64,000 nt of DNA from Alteromonas sp. IB21 (GCF_016405965.1 NZ_JAEFCD010000011.1:65714-129713), one strand, 5' to 3'; positions 25,134 to 35,588 are shown, counted from the stretch's first letter. Program-made: numbers and translations. Notes: generated by a model from the sequence alone, not told the origin.

Positions 25134-27686
25134 ATGCGAAAAAGTCTAATCGCAAAAGTTGTTACAGGTGCACTGGTTAGTGTTTTAGTTAGTGCTTGTA
25201 CAACCGAAAATAACGCTTCTTTAGTTAACAGTGCCGATGATAAACCGAATAAAGCCAGTGAAATTTGGCCTGCGCTAAATATCGAGGTGAAGAGTGACCC
25301 AGCGGTAGAAAGCAAAGTTTCAGACATTCTTTCTACCATGACACTTGAACAAAAAATTGCACAGATGATCCAGCCTGAAATTCGCAATATAACCGTCGAG
25401 GATATGCGTAAGTACGGATTTGGTTCTTACCTAAACGGTGGTGGCGCATTCCCAAATAACGACAAGCATGCGACACCTGAAGACTGGGTAGCGCTTGCCG
25501 AAAAGCTATACCAAGCCTCGGTGGATGACAGCCTTGATGGCTCGACTATTCCGACGATGTGGGGAACGGATGCGGTTCATGGTCATAACAATGTTATTGG
25601 TGCGACTTTATTTCCTCACAACATAGGTTTAGGTGCAGCAAACAACCCTGAGCTAGTAGAGAAAATTGCTCATATCACAGCAAAAGAAGTGATGGCGACA
25701 GGCATTGATTGGGTATTTGCACCAACGGTTGCTGTTGTACGTGACGACCGCTGGGGCCGCACTTATGAGAGTTACTCTGAAGACCCTGCCATTGTTAGGG
25801 AATATGCAGCTTCTGTTGTAAAAGGCCTTCAGGGCGCTGCAGACAAAGACTTTTTAAGCGACCAGCGTGTTATCAGCACGGTGAAACATTTTGTGGGTGA
25901 CGGTGGCACCGTTGGTGGTGATGACCAAGGCGACAATATTGCCAGTGAGCAAGACTTGTTCGATATTCACGCGCAAGGTTATGTGGGTGGCCTAACGGCG
26001 GGTGCGCAGTCGGTTATGGCGTCATTTAACAGCTGGAATGGTGAAAAGCTTCACGGCCATAAATACTTATTAACTGACGTACTTAAAGAGCAAATGGGTT
26101 TCGACGGATTCGTAGTCGGCGATTGGAACGGTCATGGGCAGGTGAAAGGGTGTAACAACGAAGATTGCGCTCAAGCCATTAACGCCGGCTTGGATATTTT
26201 TATGGTGCCTAGTGACTGGAAGGTACTATACGATAATACCCTTGCACAGGTGAAAGATGGCACTATTGCAATGTCGCGTATTGACGATGCGGTTCGCCGA
26301 ATTCTTCGCGTCAAAGTTCGAGCAGGCCTATTTGATAAGCCAAGTCCGGCAAATCGTCCGCTATCGGCCGACCGGTCATTAATTGGTAAAGCTGAGCACC
26401 GTGAAGTGGCCGCTCAAGCGGTTCGTGAGTCGCTAGTGTTATTGAAAAATAAAGATAAAACTCTGCCGCTTTCTGCGACTAAACGCATATTGGTAGCAGG
26501 TGATGGCGCCGACAATATCGGCAAGCAATCAGGTGGTTGGAGCATTACGTGGCAAGGCACGAATAATACGAATGATGACTTCCCCGGTGGCAGCTCAATT
26601 TATGATGGTATTAAGGCGCATGTAGAGAGTGCAGGCGGTGACGTAAAGCTTTCGGTTGACGGTAGCTTTGAAACCAAACCCGACGTGGCGATAGTTGTTT
26701 TTGGTGAAGAACCTTATGCTGAAGGCCATGGTGATAGAGAAACCTTAATTTATCAACACGGCAGCAAAAAAGACTTAGCACTGCTTGAAAAACTGAAATC
26801 CCAAGGCATTCCTGTAGTATCGGTGTTTATCAGTGGTCGTCCAATGTGGGTAAATGCTGAGCTTAATGCTTCAGATGCGTTTGTTGCGGCTTGGCTTCCG
26901 GGCTCTGAAGGTGCAGCGGTGGCAGATGTACTGTTTGGTAAGCAGGATTTCAAAGGTAAGCTTTCTTTCTCTTGGCCGTCGGAACCTCAGCAAATCGTGA
27001 ATAAGGGCGATGAGAACTACGAACCATTGCTACCCTATGGATTTGGACTAACCTTTGATGCCGAAAACGTATTAAGCGATTCGCTAAATGCTGAAATTAA
27101 AGTAAGCACTGATAACAACGAGGCAATGGAAATTTTAAACGGTGCCGTTCAGTCTCCATGGGTGTTGTGGTTGTATTCGGGTGATGAATCGTTAACGGTG
27201 AGTGCAAGCACGCATACTGTAGGAGCATTAACGTACCGCACAGTCGACAAAGTTGTTCAAGAAGACGCCCGTAAAGTTACATTCGATGGCTCTGAGTTCG
27301 CGGCGATGCGCTTTGCAAGTAAGAGCTTTTTCCGCGAGGATTTGAGTGCGCAATTACTCACGCAAGGTGCGCTTAGCTTCAATGTAAGCCGTCATTCAGA
27401 TATCACGCAGCCTGTAACTGTGGGGATGAACTGTGAAGGCGAGGGCGACGCGCAAGGAAGTTGCTCAACACAACTTGATATCAGTGAACAGCTTAAAGCA
27501 ATGCCTGTTGATACCTGGACGAATGTGAGTATTGACCTACAGTGCTTTGTTGACGAAGGTATTGACTTCACCGGTCTTGTTGTACCGTTTGAATTAGGTA
27601 GTGCGGGTAAAGCAAGCTTGAGTGTGGCAGATATTCAGTTTACGCCAAGTGCAGCAGAATCAGCGACTATAAGCTGCCAAGAGTAA
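25134..27686 (+). CDS. GH3 exo-beta-glucosidase lipoprotein (ExoP-like)
   Basis: This 850-residue enzyme has a lipoprotein signal (lipobox LVSAC, Cys near residue 22). The GH3 N-terminal barrel includes TMEQKIAQM-like (TMTLEQKIAQM) and the nucleophile segment GFVVGDWNGHGQ. The GH3 alpha/beta domain follows (from about 430), then a C-terminal ~190-residue beta-sandwich of the kind seen in marine exo-1,3/1,4-beta-glucosidases. It would remove glucose from laminarin or mixed-linkage oligosaccharides at the cell surface or in the periplasm. A terminator follows at 27717. Confidence 0.95.
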   Translation: MRKSLIAKVVTGALVSVLVSACTTENNASLVNSADDKPNKASEIWPALNIEVKSDPAVESKVSDILSTMTLEQKIAQMIQPEIRNITVEDMRKYGFGSYLNGGGAFPNNDKHATPEDWVALAEKLYQASVDDSLDGSTIPTMWGTDAVHGHNNVIGATLFPHNIGLGAANNPELVEKIAHITAKEVMATGIDWVFAPTVAVVRDDRWGRTYESYSEDPAIVREYAASVVKGLQGAADKDFLSDQRVISTVKHFVGDGGTVGGDDQGDNIASEQDLFDIHAQGYVGGLTAGAQSVMASFNSWNGEKLHGHKYLLTDVLKEQMGFDGFVVGDWNGHGQVKGCNNEDCAQAINAGLDIFMVPSDWKVLYDNTLAQVKDGTIAMSRIDDAVRRILRVKVRAGLFDKPSPANRPLSADRSLIGKAEHREVAAQAVRESLVLLKNKDKTLPLSATKRILVAGDGADNIGKQSGGWSITWQGTNNTNDDFPGGSSIYDGIKAHVESAGGDVKLSVDGSFETKPDVAIVVFGEEPYAEGHGDRETLIYQHGSKKDLALLEKLKSQGIPVVSVFISGRPMWVNAELNASDAFVAAWLPGSEGAAVADVLFGKQDFKGKLSFSWPSEPQQIVNKGDENYEPLLPYGFGLTFDAENVLSDSLNAEIKVSTDNNEAMEILNGAVQSPWVLWLYSGDESLTVSASTHTVGALTYRTVDKVVQEDARKVTFDGSEFAAMRFASKSFFREDLSAQLLTQGALSFNVSRHSDITQPVTVGMNCEGEGDAQGSCSTQLDISEQLKAMPVDTWTNVSIDLQCFVDEGIDFTGLVVPFELGSAGKASLSVADIQFTPSAAESATISCQE

Positions 27687-27716
27687 GTTAAAGCTCTATC
27701 TCTAGACCTTAAAGAG

Positions 27717-27749
27717 CGTCGCCGTGGCAAAAGCCTTGGCGACGTTTTT
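27717..27749 (+). terminator. rho-independent terminator after GH3
   Basis: CGTCGCCGTGG and CCTTGGCGACG form an 11-bp stem with one internal mismatch and a G-U pair. It is followed by TTTTTG. Confidence 0.8.
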
Positions 27750-27809
27750 GTTTGTAAACAACTAAATCCACACACCTACTTCTATTGAACCCTCAATATT
27801 AAATGCTCT

Positions 27810-29717
27810 TTAATCATCGTCGCTAAAAATACAAACTCTATTCCTACCGAATCGTTTAGCTACGTATAGTGCATCGTCACATTGATTGATTAGTGCCGAT
27901 GTTTCAATACCTTTTTGATATTCAGCGATGCCAGCGGAAAAGGTTTGTTCACTGATCTCAGTAGAAATACGCAATTGTCGATAGCTATCAAGGATTGAAT
28001 CTACAACTTTTTTAGCTTCGGAAGCTGAGGTTTTTGGAAGGCATAAAATGAACTCTTCTCCGCCATAGCGTCCAAAAGTATCTGTTTTTCTAATGGAGTT
28101 AGATACATGCTCGCAAAACGCTTTAAGTAAATCGTCTCCGCATTCATGGCCGTAGTTGTCGTTGATGGCTTTAAAGTTATCTAAGTCAATCAACGCTAAA
28201 GATAAATTATTTTGATAGGCTTTTGCTTGGCTAATCTCTAACTGTACAGCGCCGAGTAAACTTCTTCTGTTACGAACGCCTGTCAGTGTATCTACGGTTG
28301 CAAGTGTTTCTTGTTCTCTTTTCAGCCTTCTTTGAACAATGTATAGATAAGTTACGAGGGCTAGAAGCACCACTAAAACCAGCGCCCCAACACTCAGAAT
28401 TAAATTTGTTCTGTTGCTGTTTGCGAGTTCCACACCTGCTAATTCATGCTGCTTCTCTAAAAGTTGCAATTTTCGCTCAGCAAGGGCACTTTCATAGTAG
28501 TCGCTAAACACTTCCTCTCGATCGTCCGTCTGGTAATAAAGGGACTGATAAAAGTCTTTGCTGTCGCGCAGTGCTGATATTGCCGCTTCTTTGTTTCCTG
28601 ACTGCTCAAAGAAAGAAGACTGAATAGATTTAAACTGCGCCCAGAGCAAGTCTGATGAGCTGTAATCGGTGCTTAGGCTGTCGATAATATTATCCATCAG
28701 TGCTTTAGCTGTTTCTAACTCGCGTTGTTCTACTAGCGCTTTAAATCGAGAAATTTGATAGGTGTTAGTATCGTATGAGTCAGGTAGTGTGGATATAAAG
28801 TCCTCGGTTTTTTTAATTAATGCGTGCGCCGCGTTAACTTTTTCTAAGGTATAAAAATACTCAATTTTTGAAACAAGACCATAGGTATAAGTATCCCAAT
28901 CTTCAATTGATGTTGCGTAATCGATGTACCGTTCAAGCGTATTCAATGCTTCGTCTATGCGACCTGAATTTTCAAAACTTCTTCGTTGGCAATCAAGTGC
29001 AATTTGGTAATACCTGTGGGGACTTGCCTTGGGTCTATTACGAAAAAATGCTTCTGCTCGTGAACACAGTTCTAACGCGCGTTTATCTTCGCCTAGGTAA
29101 GACATACTCAGCCCTATCTGAAGCTCCATGTTTTCGATTGCACCATCTCCAAAAAATTGTTTTTCAGATAGTGATGGGAGTTTTTCTATAATTTTCGCAC
29201 TTGCATTTAGCGATGCTCTTATTAAGCCCATACGAGCAAGAAAGGTTGATTTTGTGGCAAGGGCATCAAAATAAAGTTCTTTGTCTTTGTTACGAGCAAA
29301 CGCGATGATTTTGTCAATTTCGCCGTGAGCTAAACGCCACTTTTCTTGTATAGCCAAGTTATAGGCTGACAGAATTTTATGCCGGTAGTACAAAGAGGGA
29401 TGGGTATTTTTTACTTCTTTAAGATGATGTGATGGAGCAAGGTGGTATTTTTCAAACCCAGTTGGATGGTCAATGATTGAGTGCAGTAAAGCGATATAAA
29501 CGGATGCAACAGGTGACGGCGCAGATAAGCTTTCAGAGTCAGAAACTAATGACATCAACGCTTCTTTACTTTCGGGTTTGCTGCTTATAATTTGGGAATA
29601 TGCTTGGAAATATTTATCACCGCTAATCGCAAAAGTAGAATTAATTCCCATCAAAAATAGCACTAGCGCGCTAATACACTTCTTATACTTCACTTGTTTT
29701 CTTCTTCTACTACTCAT
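27810..29717 (-). CDS. periplasmic TPR sensor with GGDEF diguanylate cyclase, I-site present
   Basis: This 635-residue protein has the same layout as the one at 5376-7259: signal peptide (about 12-31), a TPR-like helical region (about 40-400), one transmembrane helix (about 440-462) and a GGDEF domain. Motifs are DLDNFKAINDNYGHECG and GRYGGEEF. Nine residues before GGEEF is RKTD, the RxxD inhibitory c-di-GMP site, so feedback inhibition is expected. It sits within the beta-glucan locus, antisense to GH3, but has no LacI operator nearby. Its link to glucan use is positional only. Confidence 0.92.
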   Translation of the reverse strand: MSSRRRKQVKYKKCISALVLFLMGINSTFAISGDKYFQAYSQIISSKPESKEALMSLVSDSESLSAPSPVASVYIALLHSIIDHPTGFEKYHLAPSHHLKEVKNTHPSLYYRHKILSAYNLAIQEKWRLAHGEIDKIIAFARNKDKELYFDALATKSTFLARMGLIRASLNASAKIIEKLPSLSEKQFFGDGAIENMELQIGLSMSYLGEDKRALELCSRAEAFFRNRPKASPHRYYQIALDCQRRSFENSGRIDEALNTLERYIDYATSIEDWDTYTYGLVSKIEYFYTLEKVNAAHALIKKTEDFISTLPDSYDTNTYQISRFKALVEQRELETAKALMDNIIDSLSTDYSSSDLLWAQFKSIQSSFFEQSGNKEAAISALRDSKDFYQSLYYQTDDREEVFSDYYESALAERKLQLLEKQHELAGVELANSNRTNLILSVGALVLVVLLALVTYLYIVQRRLKREQETLATVDTLTGVRNRRSLLGAVQLEISQAKAYQNNLSLALIDLDNFKAINDNYGHECGDDLLKAFCEHVSNSIRKTDTFGRYGGEEFILCLPKTSASEAKKVVDSILDSYRQLRISTEISEQTFSAGIAEYQKGIETSALINQCDDALYVAKRFGRNRVCIFSDDD

Positions 29718-29787
29718 ACCTGAGCTTATGAAGTGAGGTTACCAAAAAATGGCAGAAATGTTTGATGATTTTAGCGGGCTGGAATTA

Positions 29788-29811
29788 GAAAAGGGCCTTA
29801 AACAGGCCCTT
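29788..29811 (-). terminator. rho-independent terminator after the TonB receptor
   Basis: AAGGGCCT/AGGCCCTT (8 bp, loop TAAAC) is followed on the minus strand by TTTTC. It lies 21 bases beyond the receptor stop and separates it from the GGDEF gene. Confidence 0.8.
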
Positions 29812-29831
29812 ATCGTAAGTGCTTATTAAAC

Positions 29832-32780
29832 TTAGAAGCTATATCTAGCGCCAAGCGTGTAGCGAGGTCCATATTGGCGAGCAAATAAAAACTGCTCTTC
29901 AAAGCGGCCGTAACCACGTTCAGTTTCGTCATTAATGTTGATACCTTCTAAGAACACGGTTAGGTGCTCATTGACATCGTAATTGATGCTGGCATCAACC
30001 TGACCAAAGGTGTCGAACTGGGTGGCAGGGTTATCAGCTGAGCCTTGTGCTTGACCAATACCAACAACATAGTCTGAACGCCATGCATAGGTTACTTTTA
30101 CCGACAGGCCTTCTTTCTCGTAAAACACTTGGACGTTAGCTGAATCACTAATTCCCACTAGCGGGTTCTGCTGTTCTAGGTTATAAGGGTCGTATTCTAC
30201 GTCACCATCCACCAGCGTCGCGTTTGCGCCAAAACCAAAGCCAGTTTCGCCAAAGGTATGCTGAACGGCAAATTCGATACCTTCTACCGTTTTAGAATCA
30301 TCAAGGTTACGCGGCTTAACCACATTCCACTCGATAAGCGGGTCATCTGAATTAGGCTCGACAACGCCGTCTGCATCAGCGTAGCCTGCTTCTCTGAAGT
30401 AGTCGTAAATATTACTGTTGGTAGCTTGAATGCCTTCTGCCTGAAGCGCAGAAACAGCTTCTTGCCATCTTGGGCCTTGGTAAATATCGTTAAGGCCGTC
30501 AAAGGTTTCAAGCCTACCTTGAGTATCGATATAGTTCTTCACTGACTTTCTGAATAGGCCTACTGACGCATAGCTTGCTTCGTCATAGTACCATTCGAAA
30601 GATAGGTCTAAGTTAGTTGACTCATAAGGTTTAAGGTCGGTACTGCCTTCAGATACTACCCTCGAGCCAATTTTAGGGCTTCCGCTAAATGAACGTCCGC
30701 CTTGTAAAAAGCCGATAGGTGCACGGGTAATTGATTTGCCCCAAGAGAAACGGGCAACAATATCGTCTGTTACATCGACTTTTACGTCGAACATAGGCAG
30801 AAGCACGTCGTACTTACCGGTGAAGTCTTGCTCTTCAAAACCCTCTTGGAATACGGTAATCCATTCACCTTCTGCAACCCAGTTTACTTGGATAGGAACG
30901 CGAACTTCCGCGGTGCTAGGTACCTCGGTTTCTTCGTAGCGAAGACCTGCATTAACCTGTACATAGTAATCGCTAACTTCAAAGTCCCACTCAGTTTGCA
31001 CATAGATTGAATCTGTTGTTTCTTCTACGTTGCTTACTGAAGGATCGCCGCTGAAATACGGGTCGATGGAATACGCGTTGCTCTCACCCACCACGTCAGC
31101 AGTGATGAATTGAAGCTGACGAGCAATCGCTTCATCGAAGTCAAAAGTGTAGTAATAGCCAGGGTTCATGCCCGCGCCACCACCATCAAAGGCATCTAAA
31201 AAGCCCGACGTATCGTTACGAACGAACATGCTGTCAGGGAATATTTCTGTAAACGACGGGCTGAAGCCAGGGCCACCGCGCAACCCACTCCATGCAGTAA
31301 AGCCAGTCAGCGACTGCTCAGTACGTGCAACACCAAAATCAATTTTAACTAGCGGGATGTCCCACGCAGAGTTGTACCAGGTGCCGTCAAGCTGCAGCTG
31401 CTCGATGTCAGAGCGGCCCGGTGAATAGATAAACTGGCTGAAGTTAGAGTCAATCTCGCCCGGCATGATTTCGTTAGTGCCGTTGTTCCAGTTAACGTAG
31501 ACTTGTGGGATCTCACCTTCGCGATAGTCATAAACTTTTGAATCCAGCTGATTTGAACCCAAAATAATTTGTCCGGCGCTACCTAGCCCTTCATCATAAC
31601 CGTTGTCAGTTTTGTTGTACGAGTCGTGATAGTCGAGACGTAGATGCCAGTCGTCATTTACCATCCAATCTAGGTTTACACCCAATGAGCGAGCATCAAC
31701 GCGAGTTGTGTTTCGACTTGCTGTAAACGAACCGTCATCGCCGCTGATATCAGCATAAACGGCAGTGCCGTTTTCATCGAGTTCGTAGGCATTGATATTT
31801 GCATCAAAGTTATTCCAAATACCCCAACCTACAGTGTTTACACCTGTGGTGGCACGAGAGGCGGTATAGTCTATTGTTGCAGTAAATTCGTCAACTGGAC
31901 GGAACTGGAAGGTTACTTGGCCGTTTTGACGCTCACGCTGTACATCGTTGATGCTGTAGTTCATGTCTTTTGGAAAGAAGGCCGCATTAGTAATGTTAGT
32001 GCGGTTATCAACAACATTGCTTGGGTCTATGTTTTGAGGCAGGTCGTCGTTTTCTTGCAGTACCCATCCTTGAATATTTGCTGACTGCTGCTGGAAGTCA
32101 CGCTCTTGGTGTGAGAAAGATACGCCGAATCCGAACATGTCATCTGCAAACGTATTTGTATAAACGCCTGCAACCTCTGGCGTTACGTCATCACCCGCTT
32201 CGTTAGACGTATCGTAAATGCCCTTAACCGAAATAGTCGCATTCTGGCCTGACTGTGCCAGTGGCTTCATAGTGATAATATTTACCGTTGCACCCAAACC
32301 GCCGCTTGGGTTTTCTGCGCGGGCCGTTTTCTGAAGCTCTAGCGTGTTAACGCCTTCAGATGAAAGGTTGGCAAGGTCGAAAGAGCGGGTAAAACCTGTG
32401 CCTGGCATTTGGCGTCCGTTAAGGGTTACCAAGTTGAACTCTGGGCCAAAACCTCGCACGGTAATTTGGCTGCCTTCACCGTTGTTTCGGCTGATAGTTA
32501 CACCCGTAATGCGCTGCAATGCTTCAGCGAGGTTAGTATCAGGAAATTTACCCAGTTCTTCTGCTGATATAGCGTCAACCACACCGCTTGAACTGCGCTT
32601 TAAGTCCATAGAGCGGATCATACTGCCGCGAATACCGCTAACCTGAATAACTTCTACTTCGCCTTCTGCTGGTGTCGCTGTCTCAGCGTCTTGCGCGTAA
32701 GTAGGTAGTGCGAGTGTGGAGCCCATCAACAACGCCATTGATGTGGCAAGCTGGGTCTTTTTAAAAGATGTGTTTTTCAT
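29832..32780 (-). CDS. TonB-dependent receptor (large, SusC-size), probable beta-glucan oligosaccharide uptake
   Basis: This outer-membrane active transporter has a signal peptide ending TYAQ, a plug domain with the conserved LGKFPDTNLAEALQRITGV and ITVRGFGPEFNLVTLNGRQMP, and a long beta-barrel ending GARYSF with terminal Phe. The ATG at 32780 (AGGGC upstream) is preferred to the in-frame start at 32804. It is 63 bases downstream of GH16 on the same strand, so the two are probably co-transcribed and the cargo is likely a laminari-oligosaccharide. Confidence 0.93.
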   Translation of the reverse strand: MKNTSFKKTQLATSMALLMGSTLALPTYAQDAETATPAEGEVEVIQVSGIRGSMIRSMDLKRSSSGVVDAISAEELGKFPDTNLAEALQRITGVTISRNNGEGSQITVRGFGPEFNLVTLNGRQMPGTGFTRSFDLANLSSEGVNTLELQKTARAENPSGGLGATVNIITMKPLAQSGQNATISVKGIYDTSNEAGDDVTPEVAGVYTNTFADDMFGFGVSFSHQERDFQQQSANIQGWVLQENDDLPQNIDPSNVVDNRTNITNAAFFPKDMNYSINDVQRERQNGQVTFQFRPVDEFTATIDYTASRATTGVNTVGWGIWNNFDANINAYELDENGTAVYADISGDDGSFTASRNTTRVDARSLGVNLDWMVNDDWHLRLDYHDSYNKTDNGYDEGLGSAGQIILGSNQLDSKVYDYREGEIPQVYVNWNNGTNEIMPGEIDSNFSQFIYSPGRSDIEQLQLDGTWYNSAWDIPLVKIDFGVARTEQSLTGFTAWSGLRGGPGFSPSFTEIFPDSMFVRNDTSGFLDAFDGGGAGMNPGYYYTFDFDEAIARQLQFITADVVGESNAYSIDPYFSGDPSVSNVEETTDSIYVQTEWDFEVSDYYVQVNAGLRYEETEVPSTAEVRVPIQVNWVAEGEWITVFQEGFEEQDFTGKYDVLLPMFDVKVDVTDDIVARFSWGKSITRAPIGFLQGGRSFSGSPKIGSRVVSEGSTDLKPYESTNLDLSFEWYYDEASYASVGLFRKSVKNYIDTQGRLETFDGLNDIYQGPRWQEAVSALQAEGIQATNSNIYDYFREAGYADADGVVEPNSDDPLIEWNVVKPRNLDDSKTVEGIEFAVQHTFGETGFGFGANATLVDGDVEYDPYNLEQQNPLVGISDSANVQVFYEKEGLSVKVTYAWRSDYVVGIGQAQGSADNPATQFDTFGQVDASINYDVNEHLTVFLEGININDETERGYGRFEEQFLFARQYGPRYTLGARYSF

Positions 32781-32843
32781 AATTGCCCTACTGATTCTTA
32801 TCAATAAAACACCGCCACCCGTTTTCGAGCGGCGGTGGCTTTG

Positions 32844-35525
32844 TTATTGTGCGGCTATTTCTGCATTATCAATGCGGTATACTGCGCCTTCACCTGAACC
32901 CCATGCCGGGAACATCATAATGACGTTGATGGCGCTGATGTCTAAGCCCGCATCGTACAGGGTTTGAAGCGGGAACGTATAGGTTTGCCATTCGCCTTCA
33001 ACAGGATCTACACCTTCAAGGCTTGCTGAAATCGGTAGCTCAACCGCCGACGACACATTGATAGATTCAATCTTGAATAACCAAGGGGCAGAAGCATCGT
33101 TTGGCATTGAGCTTACTTTCATTTCAAAGCGAACTGCGCCGTTTGTTAGTAGCGCAGATGCGTCGTACGAATGACCGTCATCAGCAATAATACCCATTAC
33201 TGTTGGCGTTGCGCCGATGCGGAATTCAGCTACAGTGCCGTGCTCTGCATCGTCTACTTCTTCAGTGGGTGTTGAACCGCCACAGCAATCCCAAATGCGC
33301 CATTTATCAGCAGCCGTATCTGCAAATAGAGTGAGGCCGCCAGAAGGTGCTTCTGCGCCGTTATCAGGGTGGAAAATTTTCACGTTGTCTAGGCGATAGA
33401 CTGCCCCTTCACCAGTGCTCCAAGCAGGGAATACCATAATGACGTCAATCGCGCTTACGTCTAAACCACGGGCTTGTAAATCTGAAATAGGGAAAGTGTA
33501 TGTTTGCCACTCACCTTCAACAGGGGCTTGGCCTTCAACGCTATCCGCTAGAGGAAGTTCTACCGCGGTTGATGCACCGTTTGACTCCACTTTAAAAAGC
33601 CATGTTGAATCTGGATTGTTTGGAGCACTCAACACGCGCATTTCAAACTGTAGTAAACCACCGTCTGTTAGCGCTGTGGCATCAAATGGGGTATCGCCAC
33701 CGCCAGATTCAGAGCGAGTAATGAAGCCCATTACCGTTGGCTCTGCACCAATGCGGAACTCTGCAGTTAGGCCATGCGCTTCATCATCCATTTCTTCAGT
33801 GGGCGTAGAGCCACCACAGCAATCCCACATAGGCCAGTTAGGGTTTTGACCGTCCTCGAAGATAACTAACTCAGGGTAGCTAACGCCACCTTCCTGAGAA
33901 ATTTCTACGTTCGCCATGCGATACACGGCACCGTTACCTGTATCCCATGCCGGGAAAACCATAATGACGTCAATGGCGCTGGTATCAAGGCCGGCTTGTG
34001 CTAGCGTGCTCAATGGAAATTCATAAGACTCCCACACACCTTGTTCTGGTGTCGCGCCGGCCGTGTCTGCTGGGCCTACGTAGCCGTCCATCAAAGGCAG
34101 CTCGGCAAAGGTCGAACCTTCTGAACTTTCTACTTTAAACAGCCAGTTTGTGGTTGCATTGTTTGGGAGTGACGTCACTTTGAGGTCAAATTTAACGCTG
34201 CCCGTCTCTTCGATTGGTGAGGCGTCGAATGGCGAAGCTTCACCTTCTGGGTCAGTTATAAACTGACTGCGGCTTATAAAGCCCATTACCGTTGGCGCTT
34301 CGTTAATAGTAAACTCGTAAACTTGTCCCTGCTCTGAATCTTCTACAAGTTCAGGTGTAGTGCCACCACAGCAATCCCATGCTGGCCAATTAGGGTTCGG
34401 CGCACCGTCAAAAATCGTTAGATTTTGAGGAATGCCGGTCGAAGGCGGAGTAGGTACTGGCGCAGCGCCTTCCACGAGTGCATCGTCTAATGAATCGTAT
34501 CCAGGGCGTACAGTTTCACAGCCTTTTCCAGTATCTGGGTCTGACGCACATTCATAAACGCGTACATAATCTACTTCGAAGGTTTGACCTTCTGCGAATG
34601 CTTCAGCATCAATACCGGTTTCATTTACATTGGCTGGCCAATCGCCACCTACCGCAAAGTTTAGAATCAGATAAAACTCTTGGTCGAATGGCGCATTATC
34701 CCAGTGCGTTGTTAGCTCGCCAGTACCTTGTTCATAGTACTCAGCGTACCAGCCACGATGGGATAGGCCAGAGGCTTCACCACTGGCATTGTAACGCACC
34801 TCAGAACGTCGCTGCGTAGCGTACAAATATCCATCCATGTACCAGCGAATTTCTCCTTCCTGCCATTCAATGGCGTAGGTATGAAAGTCATCGGCAGGGT
34901 TTGCACCATCTGGTAATGAATAGGCTTGGCCAGAGCTATCGTTATTTGGCCATTCTTGACCGTAGTGAAGGGTGCCATAGATATGATTTTCTGGATTACC
35001 TTCAGCGTTGGCTGCTTTTAGGTTGACTGCTTCAACAATGTCTATCTCGCCAGAGCGTGGCCAACCGCCGTAAACTTCATCCGTTGGCATCATCCAAAAT
35101 GCTGGCCAGCTACCTTGGCCTTCTGGCATTTTTGCACGCATTTCAATACGTCCGTATTTAAAGTCGGCTTTGTAACGTGTATTAAGACGGGCTGATGTGT
35201 AAGGTTTTGGGGCACCTTCTTCTGCTGGAAGCGCAACAATTTTTAAACTGCCTTCTGAAACAAAGGCGTTGCCTTCACTGTCGGTATAACATTGTGCTTC
35301 GTTATTACCTCCACCGTTACAATCTACTTCATGGGTCCAGTTATCGTCATCGATACTAGTACCGTCAAATTCGTCACTCCAAACAAGCTGCCAGTCACTG
35401 ACTGGAACAGACGCGTCCACAGCTGTGATATTGGTAGAGGTTTCTGCTCCACCACCACAGCCAACTAGGGTTGTGACTGATATCGCAGCAGCTACCTGCG
35501 ATAGTTGAGTGAATTTTTTATTCAT
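32844..35525 (-). CDS. GH16 endo-beta-1,3-glucanase (laminarinase-type) lipoprotein with three C-terminal repeats
   Basis: A lipoprotein signal (lipobox LVGC near residue 23 from the ATG at 35525) precedes a GH16 beta-jelly-roll of about 270 residues. The catalytic motif GEIDIVEAV gives ExDxxE with nucleophile and acid/base Glu. The remaining half contains three ~180-residue copies of a module marked by WDCCGG, PTVMGxI and AWxxGxGAVYRxxN. These look like beta-sandwich carbohydrate-binding modules. I chose ATG 35525 over 35579 because it starts the basic signal peptide. LacI operators lie 64-108 bases upstream. Confidence 0.94.
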   Translation of the reverse strand: MNKKFTQLSQVAAAISVTTLVGCGGGAETSTNITAVDASVPVSDWQLVWSDEFDGTSIDDDNWTHEVDCNGGGNNEAQCYTDSEGNAFVSEGSLKIVALPAEEGAPKPYTSARLNTRYKADFKYGRIEMRAKMPEGQGSWPAFWMMPTDEVYGGWPRSGEIDIVEAVNLKAANAEGNPENHIYGTLHYGQEWPNNDSSGQAYSLPDGANPADDFHTYAIEWQEGEIRWYMDGYLYATQRRSEVRYNASGEASGLSHRGWYAEYYEQGTGELTTHWDNAPFDQEFYLILNFAVGGDWPANVNETGIDAEAFAEGQTFEVDYVRVYECASDPDTGKGCETVRPGYDSLDDALVEGAAPVPTPPSTGIPQNLTIFDGAPNPNWPAWDCCGGTTPELVEDSEQGQVYEFTINEAPTVMGFISRSQFITDPEGEASPFDASPIEETGSVKFDLKVTSLPNNATTNWLFKVESSEGSTFAELPLMDGYVGPADTAGATPEQGVWESYEFPLSTLAQAGLDTSAIDVIMVFPAWDTGNGAVYRMANVEISQEGGVSYPELVIFEDGQNPNWPMWDCCGGSTPTEEMDDEAHGLTAEFRIGAEPTVMGFITRSESGGGDTPFDATALTDGGLLQFEMRVLSAPNNPDSTWLFKVESNGASTAVELPLADSVEGQAPVEGEWQTYTFPISDLQARGLDVSAIDVIMVFPAWSTGEGAVYRLDNVKIFHPDNGAEAPSGGLTLFADTAADKWRIWDCCGGSTPTEEVDDAEHGTVAEFRIGATPTVMGIIADDGHSYDASALLTNGAVRFEMKVSSMPNDASAPWLFKIESINVSSAVELPISASLEGVDPVEGEWQTYTFPLQTLYDAGLDISAINVIMMFPAWGSGEGAVYRIDNAEIAAQ
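32847..34430 (-). repeat. three tandem ~180-residue modules within GH16
   Basis: The word WDCCGG(S/T)TP is encoded near 34363-34380, 33811-33827 and 33278-33294, about 530-550 bases apart. Each copy continues with a conserved PTVMG(F/I)I and ends with a GAVYR motif. The adjacent Cys pair in every copy is unusual for a secreted binding module. The gene seems to have grown by duplication. Confidence 0.85.
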
Positions 35526-35588
35526 TATTTCAGCCTTGGTCAAAGATTTTGGGTTTTTATGTTGTGGCAAAAGCCACATTTAGCTTTT

